Assembly (NCBI RefSeq): GCF_023078275.1
Contig: NC_062975.1
Coordinates: 248,001 to 312,000, forward strand
Direction: 5' to 3'
From: Leguminivora glycinivorella
Taxonomy: Eukaryota > Arthropoda > Insecta > Lepidoptera > Tortricidae
Length of the DNA: 64,000 bases
Below the pieces are notes generated by a model. That model had not been told where the DNA came from. It did not search any database and saw nothing but the letters and a program-made list of their open reading frames with translations. Below are positions 44,180-54,170 of the stretch, in pieces. The position numbers and the translations under genes are program-made. Numbering within the stretch: the stretch's first letter is position 1; each line of letters begins with the position of its first letter.

Positions 44180-44573
44180 CGACCGTGACCGTACCTACAT
44201 ACGCCATAGATTATTAATTATAAATGCAATACATGCAGCTGTGCAGCAGCAGCAACTTTAGAAAGAGGTGAGATATTTCAGATATTTGAGTAACTTAGGT
44301 AAAACAACTATTCGTTCGTATAATCTTACTGATTGATATCCTATGCCTGCGGGCATTTTCAGAAATTGGGACCCATAATTAGTGACAGTTGTTAACAAAA
44401 AATAACTCGATGTCAGTTTTGTGACAATTAAAAATAAAATTTGTCTAAAAACCAACTTTTTTCATGTTCTAAATGAAGATTATGCTTAATAATTAAGCAT
44501 GAAATTTCAATAAAAATATTGCTTTTGTGTTAATTAAATAAACTACCTTATAAGCAGTAATCTTCATTTAGAA

Positions 44574-45223
44574 CAGCGGTTCTCAAACTTATTTTACCAT
44601 GGAACCCTTTTAGAAAGTAAAACATCTGACGGAACCCTTAAATAATTTTTCCCCTCACTAGCTCGGAAACACGTGTTTTGTCCTTTAATACCAACGGGTA
44701 AAAACGCATTTTATCCACTAGTCGGTAAAGTAATTTGACCTTGAATAACATCAAATTAACTGCTTTAAAATTGATAAAAGTAGGTGAATCTAGTAATAAA
44801 GATGATTTACCACCTGTGGAACTACTGCAAGCACTGATAAACGCATTTTTTGCGTTGTAGTTTCCTCGCTACAGTGAGGGGAAAAGTTTTGTGTTACACT
44901 TGAGTGCAAATGTATTTTACTTCTCGTGTGTTAAAAAACTCGCATGTTCAGGATTCTATTTGTATAACCCCCTTGTATAACAAATAACTATTTTTTTATT
45001 GCAATCTTTATTTTAATAAGCAATCATGATAGTAAAATCTAATCACTAGATTCTAATGTGAGGTATTACATGAAACTGTTTTTTATTTTTTAACAATTGG
45101 TGAATATTTGGTTTTATGGAAGAGAGTTGAAGTTGCATATCAGGTACCCAAAATTCACACGGAGCCCCCAGAGAGGCTTTGCGGAGCCCTAGGGGTCCGC
45201 GGAGCACACTTTGAGAATGGCTG
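44574..45223. mobile_element. hAT-type MITE, CAGCGGTTCTCAAAC ends
   Basis: Exact 8-bp target duplication ATTTAGAA (44566-44573; 45224-45231). Ends CAGCGGTTCTCAAACTT and complement of 'actttgagaatggctg'. This terminus ('CAGnGGTTCTCAAACTT') is known from hAT elements in many animals, including Charlie-type elements in vertebrates. The interior has 'catggaaccctttt' and 'ggagccctaggggtccgcgg'. A G1 element is inserted at 44646-44991. No transposase. Confidence 0.9.
44646..44991. mobile_element. Family G1 element, internally deleted copy
   Basis: Same start and end as the tandem copies at 33694-34553. It lacks ~85 bp around the 'cactcgcttcgctcg' hairpin (break near 44959). Nested in the hAT-type MITE. 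Confidence 0.85.
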
Positions 45224-45599
45224 ATTTAGAACATGAAAAAACTTGGTTTTTAGAGAAATTTTATTAGAGTTTTTATTAGAATTTTAGTTAGTTTAGAGTT
45301 AATTTTGTTAACAATTTTCACTAATTTTGGCTCCTAATTTTTGAAAATGCCCCTGTCCAACCGGCCACTTTTTGCAATGAAAACAATGTTACATGTGCAA
45401 AGATACAAATATTTTCATAATTTGTAATTATTTTATTACTTATTGAGACAATTATCTTATACGTATATGAATAAGTTTATAGCTACTAGGAATGTAGTCT
45501 TATAATAAAGACATTCAAATCCTTTATTACTCATATGAACTCTCAACCTAACAAAGGTACGTACACTCTCAACAGCAACTTCTCAATTTAATTACTTGA

Positions 45600-46025
45600 A
45601 TGAGTGAAACTGTTCAACTGTCTACGACTGCATCTACAAAAGGGCGTATGTCCGGTCATTTGTGGGGGATAGAACAGAGATACGACTGTTTAGCACCAAG
45701 TGGTGCGGGACGCAGAATAGACTGGCAAATTAGTATAACGAGAGAAACCGCGGGAATCATTGTGTGGAATATTAGGGCGTCGTTCACGGTTGTAGCGAGT
45801 GTGCCGCGATTTTCATTTGTTTTGTGTACTTTTTTCATTTTGTTGTATTTTTTTGCACTGATCCTACAAATCAGGGCCTACAGGCTACAGCCAAGCGTGC
45901 AATCATTGATGATCTGTATCGTTTTGTGTTTATTTTATATCTCACTATTCTCACTATCGCTCTTTCGTATTGATGCGATAATATATTTCACCAAGTATCA
46001 TATAGGTAATGTATGTTTATACTGA
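45600..46025 (+). CDS. Hypothetical 141-codon ORF, doubtful
   Basis: ATG at 45600, stop at 46023-46025. Two hydrophobic segments (residues ~72-90, 'SFVLCTFFILLYFFALI', and ~103-120, 'LMICIVLCLFYISLFSLS') follow a polar N terminus. I recognise no family. It lies between two transposons in AT-rich DNA, where T-rich sequence readily produces Phe/Leu/Ile runs, and no splice or promoter signal stands out. Probably spurious; listed because it is the longest ATG-started open frame not explained by a transposon. Confidence 0.15.
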   Translation: MSETVQLSTTASTKGRMSGHLWGIEQRYDCLAPSGAGRRIDWQISITRETAGIIVWNIRASFTVVASVPRFSFVLCTFFILLYFFALILQIRAYRLQPSVQSLMICIVLCLFYISLFSLSLFRIDAIIYFTKYHIGNVCLY

Positions 46026-46064
46026 TATACATATTTCATACAGTATTGCCTCTATGGTCTTTAC

Positions 46065-46974
46065 CATAGCTGGGCATTAACTCGTTAATCTGTTAATCGT
46101 TAATTAACGAAGTTAACATTTCGATTAACGGATTAACTTTTAAGTTAACTTTAAAAGTTGTTAACGTATTCGTTAACTTCCGTTAAATTTATCCTAGTCC
46201 GTTAATCGTTAATCTAGCATGGCAGGCGCCAGCGGCGCAGCGAAAAACACGTTGTGAACGCTACTGAAAAAACCCGATGTCGATCGTTAAAAATACGAAG
46301 TTATATATAAGCCAGTATTGTTCTCTTTGCTTCGCTTTTTACTAACGTTGACTCAGTGAATCCTAGGTTTTTACCATGGCGATTGTGTCAGGGCCGCTAA
46401 TTGAAACGATAATTTGTGAGTGTACACTGGAAAACGTCCCACTTTGTCGAATGCTATAAAGCCGCTTAGTCAGTATATTCATATAAATATACAAGTAAAT
46501 CTCACCTTAATGGTAACCAACAAAGTGGGTCGTTTTAATAAACACACACATTTGTTGACATTTCGGGTTTTGACCTATTGACATCAGCCGGCGTATCATG
46601 CTTCCAATTTTATCACTTATCCACGTGGATAAAGCATCCGTCACGCTTTGGCAACTACATGTGTATGTCAGTGTGAGAGTGACAGTTGTCTTATCCGCGT
46701 GGATAAGTGATAAAATTGGAAGCATGATAGACCGACAGGGATGTTTTGAGAAGCGTTGCTGTACTGAACAGTATAACATACCTAATACAATATAATGGAT
46801 TATTGATGCAAGTAAAATTCAAGTTTTATCACGTGTTAACGGATTATCGATTAACTTTAAACTTCCGTTAAATTTGACGAAATGTATCGCTTTAACGATT
46901 AACGAAGTTAACTTTTTTAGTAACGGATTAACGATTATCGAAGTTAACTATTTGATTAACGGTGCCCAGCTATG
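46065..46974. mobile_element. hAT-type element, CATAGCTGGGCA ends
   Basis: Exact 8-bp target duplication GTCTTTAC (46057-46064; 46975-46982). Left end CATAGCTGGGCATTAAC; right end complement reads CATAGCTGGGCACCGTTAAT. Subterminal regions on both sides (~150 bp each) are packed with GTTAATCG/CGATTAAC-type words, likely transposase-binding repeats as in other hAT elements. 910 bp, no transposase. A family E MITE sits inside at 46596-46727. Confidence 0.9.
46596..46727. mobile_element. MITE family E, well-preserved copy
   Basis: Inverted ends 'tcatgcttccaattttatca' and complement 'tgataaaattggaagcatga', extended by 'cttatccacgtggataa'. TA at 46594-46595 and 46728-46729. 132 bp. A diverged relative is at 20046-20158. 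Confidence 0.9.
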
Positions 46975-46982
46975 GTCTTTAC

Positions 46983-47702
46983 TATATTCAGAAACAAAAA
47001 CATTTCAAGCCCTATTTGCCGACATCGGACCTATCGCCTCGCATAGCTGTATATCGCTAACAAGTCACTGGAGGATGGCTTTATCTAAAATAATAATTTG
47101 TCGCAAGCAGATGTAATCCGTTCCATTTACCGTCACTCGCTCGCCGAGAGATCCTCGCCCAAGCACGGATCCAGCTCCGTGCCCATGGGGGGGGGGTCAC
47201 GTGGTCTATTTGTATGGCCAACCTAGGCTCCCGGGAGGGGGTGGGGGGGGGGGTCATAACCCCCAAGACTCTCTTCCTAGATCTTTAATACAGGGTGTTT
47301 GGTAACCAGATGCAAAGCCGAAAGTTGGTGATAGTCTAGGCCAATTAGAACATTTTTAGCTACTTATAGGTAATCTCTTAGACAAAGTTTAGTTTTTTTT
47401 CAATAGTTGCAGCGAACGAAGTCATTTGTAGAATGGTTGGAAATACGAGTAGGAAGTAAGTATTCGCATAGGTATATGGAGCTTTATGAGGTGTTACAAA
47501 ATATGTAAAAGAAATCCGTGCCCCTCATCCCATACATATCCCATATCCATAACATACCCATCTATCATCCATCCCATACATAAGTAGACTGCTAAAATCG
47601 TAACTCTTCATTATGAGTCCGTCATATTGAAGTAAAAACCAGAGACTACAATGTAGCAGTATCGTTGTCATCGCTAGGTAGCTAGGTACTTAAATACATA
47701 GG
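46983..47702. other. No gene; inverted copy of repeat F
   Basis: 47163-47275 is repeat F in reverse ('tcacgtggtctatttgtatg', 'ccaacctaggctcc') with poly(G) runs on both sides. About 47287 ('acagggtgtttggtaacca') is the end of another common repeat. 47490-47585 is a 'cccatacat'-rich low-complexity run. Confidence 0.5.
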
Positions 47703-48729
47703 GTGCGTTGGGGTAAGATAAATTAAAAAAAAAAAACATTAAAAGGGCTTTCATGTGAAAAATAGTGGAATTGCAACCGAGCGCTTAATCAAACCGTGTG
47801 TGGTATCAAACTAAAGAGCTTTGCGAATAATTTACAAATATATAACATATATTATAGGACTTTTTCTACTTGGTCTAACAAAATATGAGAAAATGTCCAG
47901 AAGTGGTAATAATTGTGACGGTGAAGGCTCGTTTTCAAAAAATTGCCAAATATAATTATATAATAGATATTTATAATCACTAAGGCATAAGAGCAATTTT
48001 AGTAAACGTTGAAGATTAATTTTGTACGAAAATAACTCCGATGTGATGTAGATTTTCAAAGAAATTGTCACTTAATTTAAGGTAATTTCTGAAAAAAATT
48101 GAATTCGTCTGAGCCTCGTTTACTCTTTTTCAAAACCTTATAATAAAAATGTAGTCTGAGAAGATTGTAGCACAGGATATACGTATTATAAATTTACCAG
48201 TTTCATTATTCCAAATTGTTCAAATTTTACAAATAAGATCGACTAATCCAGCTCTATACGCGGGTTTTCCTAAACGTGCATCAGAGAAAAAAATCATAAT
48301 TCATAATATAGTGAGTTAGTTTTCAAAAATCCAGTCATATAAGAATCAAGATTAAGATGCTCTAATTGAAACTTGAATTAAATATATCTAGTAGATAATG
48401 AAAATTGTAATATTTCACCGACTAAAACTATCAATTTTACATTATTTTGAAGTTTTTCTTAAAAGCAGCCTTAAGGTGACAAAGCATAATACCTACTTAA
48501 TGTACACTACTTATGTATTTCCATTAAAAAGAACAGAGCTTTTCTCAATCTAAGTATTTGTATGTATAATTGTATACCTACTTTTCATCCTTCCCTAGAC
48601 GTGAGACGGGGGAGACTAGATTCTATACATATTATAGGTAGAAGTTTGTTTAAAAAAATTTTTTTTGAGCCTCAAATATCCTTAGGTAGCTAAAGTCGTC
48701 GGCGAAACGATTGTGACGGCTTCCCGTCA

Positions 48730-48868
48730 GTCCGTTTTCACATTATCCACTCCGATATCGGATGTCGGAAGGATTTCAATGGAAAAAATCCAAGATGGTG
48801 CCTGTAATGTAGGTATGAGATATCGGTCCTACATCCGATATCGGATCGGATAAGGTGAAAACGCACTT
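48730..48868. mobile_element. MITE, CCGATATCGG family, copy 4
   Basis: Ends 'agtccgttttcacattatcc' and 'ggtgaaaacgcact', with CCGATATCGG near both ends. The interior 'aaaatccaagatgg' parallels 22550. Sits inside the sequence that interrupts the THAP transposon. Confidence 0.8.
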
Positions 48869-49092
48869 AGAGGACTTTGACACGATTACATATTAAATAC
48901 GGAACCCTAAAATTGGAATAGTGTCCTTCCACAGTATAAAGCAGTAATAACTCTTCTAACAAACTTCACTCCGCGCGGTGTGTCGAAAACTACTCTCCAT
49001 ATGCACCGAATACATGCGAAACTGGTAAGTATTGGGCTGGACAGTCGGGGCCGCGTTCGCGCGCTGTGTTGACGTGTTGAGTTCGGGAGAAA

Positions 49093-49210
49093 ATGACGTC
49101 AGCACCGAAGACATATTTTCGTTACTGTAGTGTTTATGGGTGTATGGAGAACAGTTCTCAAAATGCGGAAATGTCAGAATGTTCTTTAGAATTCCTAGAC
49201 ACCCAGAAAA
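49093..49210 (+). pseudogene. THAP-domain N-terminal exon relic
   Basis: From ATG 49093 the reading is MTSAPKTYFRYCSVYGCMEN, with C-x4-C as at the start of a THAP zinc finger. After ~27 codons the frame shifts by one base at 'gcggaaatgtc', and the expected continuation follows: 'VRMFFRIPRHPEK', matching the THAP 'F.R.P.....K' segment. The exon then meets a consensus splice donor GTAAGT at 49211. The rest of the domain (Trp, Cys-x2-His) would be in a later exon I cannot find. THAP domains bind DNA and occur at the N terminus of P-type transposases and some host proteins. Its place just inside an inverted terminus favours transposase. Domain call is moderate. Confidence 0.5.
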
Positions 49211-49651
49211 GTAAGTGGTTGTTATATTTTTTGCAGTGTTAGGTACATTATTGCTCACGTAAATGGCGTAAAAGTGAGATTTAAAGCTAGAATGACATAT
49301 TAAAATCAATAAGGATTTATCTGTAACGACATTTAGGTAGATGCTGCGATCTATCTAGCTCGAAAGTTTGGTACCTACTTAAATATTGTGCAAACATCTA
49401 TTCAAACATTGTATGTAAATACGATTTCGTCAGTATTTAAGAAACAAACACGTACTTGAATCTTTATTAGATAAAAAGGTAGAAAGAGCGTTGGTACTAG
49501 CATAGCGCCATACACAGTTACTACGAGTAGGACAGTAGCACAGGTACAACCCTGCGTGACCTTGCGCAGTAGTAACGACCGCGTTGCCGCTGCCGGAGAT
49601 TAACTACTGATTTATCCTTATACTGTGGTCCTTCTTACCCCAACGCACTCA

Positions 49652-50055
49652 CGCATCAATCGCAAAACATGGTCGTGATCATGCACGAAACCTGTTACTC
49701 CCTTACTGACCATAAAAACTCACTACTTATAGATAAACTACATTATGGCAAAGGAGAAAAATAAACTTTTTGTCCATGGCTATTAACAACAATGTAGGTT
49801 GTGAACTCTGTGTATTTGCGATAGAAGAATAAGTTTATATTATGTAGTATCTATCGATCGGTCAATATTTATAAACGACGTTTGGACGTTCGACTCCGAC
49901 TATTTGCTTATGTACTTATTTTAAGGATGTTTTCATTTTCATCGATCGTACACGGCGCAATTTTCAACCAATTCTCCTTAATCGATGTAAGGAACAAATC
50001 AAATTATTTTATTAAATATTTTTTTAACTTGTTTTTTTTTTAAGTAGTAACACGT
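49652..50055. other. No gene recognised
   Basis: AT-rich, no recognised motif. Confidence 0.4.
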
Positions 50056-50135
50056 CTTTAGTGTATGGTATCTATTTCAGTTTATAATGTATATAATAAT
50101 ACATTATAAACTGAAATAGATACCATACACTAAAG
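50056..50135. repeat. Perfect 37-bp hairpin
   Basis: Arms 50056-50092 and 50099-50135 are exact complements ('ctttagtgtatggtatctat' outward end), with a 6-nt loop. Perfect pairing suggests a very recent inverted duplication, a small MITE, or a hairpin-RNA precursor. Confidence 0.9.
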
Positions 50136-50855
50136 AAAAAAGCGATCAAGCCGATTCAGTTTACAATTCTCCTTAAATTTAGTCAATCAAATATAAAATT
50201 CCATTACATTTGGTTAATTAGGTATGCTAATTGCAGATATTTTATTGAAAATGACATTATTTGCGTTTACTGTGGTTATTAAAAATTATGTTTTTTTATT
50301 CCGCTTTTACATTTTGTAAACTTATCGAGCGGTTTACGTCTCACAAAGGCACACAGCTATTGCTTGTAGCAGTACTAGTACTACTACTAGTATTATGTAC
50401 CTATGTATGAGAGCTGTTACTCTTCTTTAATATTTATTACCTAGCTTACTCTCACTTTCGTCCATATAGACAGTGAGAGACATGTCATTGTGACGCTTGC
50501 CCACAACAACTGTCACTTATCTATTCACAGACCATAAACGCACTAGACAAATGACCTAACCATTTACATTCATCTAAGGCATTTAATTCCATTGACATCC
50601 ATATATGTAACAACATGTATCTGACCGTTTATACACCTTAAACCTTTGCAGTAAGTTTCAGAATCGTAAGGTAATGTGGATGGAATGTGTGTGTGGATAA
50701 AATGACTGTGACGTTAGTACATTTACATGAATGATTGGTCGTCAGTGGGGTAATTAGTGATGTTAATGTTAAAATATTGTAATCAGGTGCTCTGCATACG
50801 GTGGAGACGCAGACGTGTTTTAAATAGATCTCACAAACGCACTCATAGTCATAGC
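50136..50855. other. No gene recognised
   Basis: AT-rich. Short trinucleotide run 'tagtactagtactactac' near 50372. Nothing coding. Confidence 0.4.
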
Positions 50856-51058
50856 TCAATATGTATGCTGTTGCTTTTTCAAGGGCCAGCATTCCGCTCC
50901 GTCTGTCATTGCTGGTCTAACTGCTGTTTTATAGACTTTTCCTTTAACCCTCACTGGCATTCTAGTACCACACAGCACTCCAGTTAGGTCTCTCCATTTC
51001 TGCATTAGTGATATCAGCGTCGATGGTGCCGTCGTTTGCTAGTACGAGTGAATTTCTA
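50856..51058 (-). pseudogene. Reverse transcriptase fragment, RTE-like
   Basis: The minus strand reads 'LVLANDGTIDADIT' in one frame. After a frameshift near 51010 it continues 'QKWRDLTGVLCGTRMP', 'VKGKVYKTAVRPAM' and 'GAECWPLKK'. These are consecutive segments of the thumb region of RTE-type non-LTR reverse transcriptases ('LGS...DG....DI..RI..GW.KWR..TGVLCD..MP...KGK.YKT.VRPA.LYG.ECW'). The YADD motif and everything upstream are absent, and the frame is broken, so it is a dead relic. RTE assignment is from family memory. Confidence 0.75.
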
Positions 51059-52420
51059 CTGATGCACGATCTATTCAGCTCCATGCCTGCGGAAATAGTT
51101 GAAAGACGATTTACTAGCATCGTATACCGATTGACGGAGATTAACCTAAAACGCGACATGTTATGCACGCGGCCGCCATGCCCGCGCGGCCTGCGTGGCA
51201 CGCGTGGCACGCATGCTTCGCTGTTTCTGGCAAATTCTATTACGCATGGCCATTAAAAGCGTTGTAATGACGGACCTTTTTAACATAATTTGTCTGTTAT
51301 TTAGACTTGTACGCGGTTTGTTTCTTGCTGCTGATAAGTACCTACTAGTATGGCTACAATGGGCTCAGAAATGGAAATTATGGTCAAGCGACAGAAAGTG
51401 TGAAATTTTATAACATTCGTGTAAATAAGTGTAAGCATATTTTTCCCACCCTCTCTTTCAACCCTTTCACTGCTTTCAGCGAATGGATTTTAAGTTAATA
51501 GGTATCGTAATTACTCGTATGGTACCTATTTTCAATCATAAGGTGTGCTAAAGTCAAATTTTAAAGATCAAAGACCTCAAGTTCTAATTTGTTTTTTTTT
51601 TTATTGTTTTTGTTTTTGGTAGGAATGAGCTCTTAAAGCTCGATCGCCCTTAAATAAGGGTCCTTTTCATTAGAGCACCCTCATTTCACTCGATTGACTC
51701 ATTCGTTGTATACGTTCGTATGGTATCTATCTACTTAATAAGATTATTCTACAAGTAATTTTGATATGATAATGAATTACATATTATATTATTTAATTTT
51801 GTTTGCTAAATTATAATTTAAAATTCAGCGTTAACTATTTGCATGTAAGAAAAAAAACAATCGAATCTTGTTAGGATTTTTGGTAGGTACCAATAAGATA
51901 TGTATAGGATAGAGTATAGGAGCTATTGGGTACGTCATGTCATGTAGGATTATTTGTTTTGTGGTAATTTTGCAGTCGGATCATATCAGAATGTGAAATA
52001 AAACATGCAAATGAATTACATACAATGCAAATAAAATAATGTAAAACTTTGCCATAAAATATTCAAATATTTATTTAATCGTATGGCATACACAAAAAAC
52101 AGACAGTTATATGTATATGAATGTCAGAGAATACACATTAAAATACAATTACTTACAATTAAACTAAATGTCGACATTCAGTGAGCTCAGCCACGCAATT
52201 GCAAAATTCAAAATAGATAAATAAATTCAAATTGTATTCAAATAGAAGAATGCTTTATATTTTATATCAACCAACCGTCATTACATCGAAGTATGGCAAA
52301 AAGCGTCCGAGTTGGCAATGTCAATGTCACCCCAATCAAACGACAAGCGTGTCCGAGCTGCGCGCGCAGCTGACCGCTGCCCACTGCGCCCGCGCACAGT
52401 TAAACAAAGTAAGCTATTTT
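51059..52420. other. No gene recognised
   Basis: 51160-51250 has a GC-rich patch with tandem 'cgtggcacg' words. The rest is AT-rich. 52060-52225 may be a LINE 3' UTR in reverse. No domain. Confidence 0.35.
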
Positions 52421-52487
52421 TTAACCCCCGACGCAAAAACGACGGGGTGTTATAAGTTTAACGTGTCTGTCTGTCAGTCTGTCTGCC

Positions 52488-52542
<55 letters not shown>

Positions 52543-52640
52543 GTGTGTGTCTGTCTGTGGCATCGTAGCTCCCGAACGGATGAACCGATTTAGATTTGTT
52601 TTTTTTTTGTCTGAAAGTTTCGAGACAAGACATTTTTTTG
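52421..52640. repeat. Microsatellite-bearing lepidopteran repeat
   Basis: Starts 'ttaacccccgacgcaaaaac' with a small hairpin (CCCCGACG...CGACGGGG), then (CTGT)n, then 'catcgtagctcccgaacgg' and 'atgaaccgatttagatt'. I recognise this as a very common lepidopteran family. The 149-codon open frame spanning it is a Ser-Val-Cys-Leu repeat artefact. Confidence 0.75.
52464..52557. repeat. (GTCT)n microsatellite
   Basis: About 20 GTCT units with a few interruptions, internal to the preceding repeat. Confidence 0.95.
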
Positions 52641-53302
52641 TGGCGCCATCTATGTGTGGTGTAGTGTATGCGCGTTCTTAGGCGGTCGCATTTTAATGTA
52701 TGGGATGGTATGATCTTCTTATATTTAATCTATGGTTTTAGTGACAACCGGGAGGTACCTATATCTAAAGATGAGTGATGACGGATTAAGAGAAGACTAG
52801 ACTACTGTTATACTTTGACTTCAACGGTCACCCTGCACAGCAGGGGACAGGTGCCAGCTCCGCATAAATATCGACGCAACAGTGGCGATGGCGGCTGAAA
52901 CAATGCAGTTCCGGTTCCGGGGCCTTCCGCTACAACTCCTCTGTTTTTGATGGTCGGAATATTTAAGTATTGTTATTGAGGCCAAGGTGCTCAAAAATAT
53001 TTAAACATACGCTATAAAGTTTTGATATTTTCACGGAAACGCACGAACGTGTAGACGTATAGAACGTGTAGAAAGCATGTGCAATAAGTGCTGACCTTGT
53101 GTTCCTGCCGGTGAGTCCCTACTCAACCTGCCAGAGCTCAACGAGGGGGCGGTGTGCTGGTGACGGAAGGAACTACGGAACTAATTTGTTGCGACTATTG
53201 TCCTTTGAGTCGTCGGCAACCCGAGCCCTCCTTGGAACTTGTACACTTTTTTGCTGTGTAATAGGTACTTAACACAGCAAAAGAGTGTACAGCAGGTTTC
53301 TA

Positions 53303-54170
53303 GGGGTGTTAGGTGGGGGTAGGTACGTTAGTTCAGGTGTGCGATGCTGAGCTGACAACATCTACTCCTACAAGTCTACCATACCACGTCCCCGTCGTCC
53401 ATGGCACTGCCGCCGCGGGTCATGGACGAACCCGTCTCACCTGTGGGTCGGGTCGTACACCCTGGTAATGCTGGTGGTCAGTCGGGCGTCGCACAATCAC
53501 ATCTACCCCGGACCACCAGTAGCCGAGTATGGAGGCGAGGTCATAACCCGCAAGGACCTAAAAGCCCAAGCGGGGTATGACAAACTATGGAGTTTTCCCT
53601 GCGACGTTGCTAGTAATCTGATTTCGATTGGATTGCTAGTTTCGTTGCACGGGCTCCCGGCTCCGCTTATGGAGTAGGTGGCATAAGCGGACTATACACA
53701 CCTGCCTGCGTATGTCCTGCGCAGTTGAACGCCGTACGTCGGGATGCAGGAGTCCTGGGGGCTGAGACCTACAGGGGGTCGGGGTTAGTTATCTCCTTAG
53801 GACGATACGCCCTTTTCGGTCCGAATTTCAGACAAAACGGTTACCCTGCAGCTAGCCACTGCAGGGCAGTGGACACGCGTCCCGTACGGTCGAGGTGGTA
53901 CGGTCCGCTGGCCAGATGTGGGGGGGGCGTCCTCTGGGAGGACGCTGGGGCTCGGCCATGCTGAAGGAGCAAGGGCGGGTGGAACCACTGGAGGAAATGG
54001 GATCGTTTCCTTCAGCCACTCGTCTGCAGCACCTGATGTCGCGCATGAGACCCAACTCAACACATCTATACCTTCCGGGTATTCCTGGTGTACTATAAGT
54101 TACATCCCCAACGTTGCGGGCTCCATGGAGGGTGGGAAGCACGGGAGGTGAAATATAAACAAATATAAAA
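53303..54170 (+). promoter_or_regulatory. LINE 5' UTR / putative internal promoter region
   Basis: 868 bp between the insertion point and the first plausible start codon. LINEs of this type usually carry an internal promoter here; I see no specific motif. Open frames of 60-90 codons on both strands lack domains. Confidence 0.4.

Larger units (their letters stand above)
44345..45358. mobile_element. Long inverted-repeat element hosting a hAT insertion
   Basis: Left arm ~44350-44475 ('gggcattttcagaaattggg' ... 'ttcatgttctaaat') pairs with right arm 45224-45356 ('atttagaacatgaaaaaact' ... 'ttttgaaaatgcccctgtcc'), with ~15-20% divergence. A hAT-type element has landed at the inner edge of the right arm. 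Confidence 0.7.
47703..49651. mobile_element. P-like/THAP transposon remnant with interrupted left end
   Basis: Termini share GTGCGTTGGGGTAAGA, inverted: left at 47703, right at 49636-49651 as 'tcttaccccaacgcac'. The right end continues inward as 'aggaccacagtataagg'. The matching left inner part ('ccttccacagtataaag') lies at 48924-48941, 1.2 kb inside, so an insertion probably split the left end. About 150 bp further in is a THAP-like exon (49093-49210). P elements and relatives carry an N-terminal THAP domain, which explains this layout. Most of the transposase is missing. I see no 8-bp target duplication. Confidence 0.5.

Noticed and set aside
51160..51250. GC-rich tandem 'cgtggcacg' words as a coding exon
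   Set aside because: No frame gives a domain, and the adjacent sequence is the RTE-like relic and AT-rich DNA.
52232..52681. 149-codon Cys/Val/Leu-rich ORF
   Set aside because: The core is the (GTCT)n microsatellite inside a common repeat, so it is an artefact.
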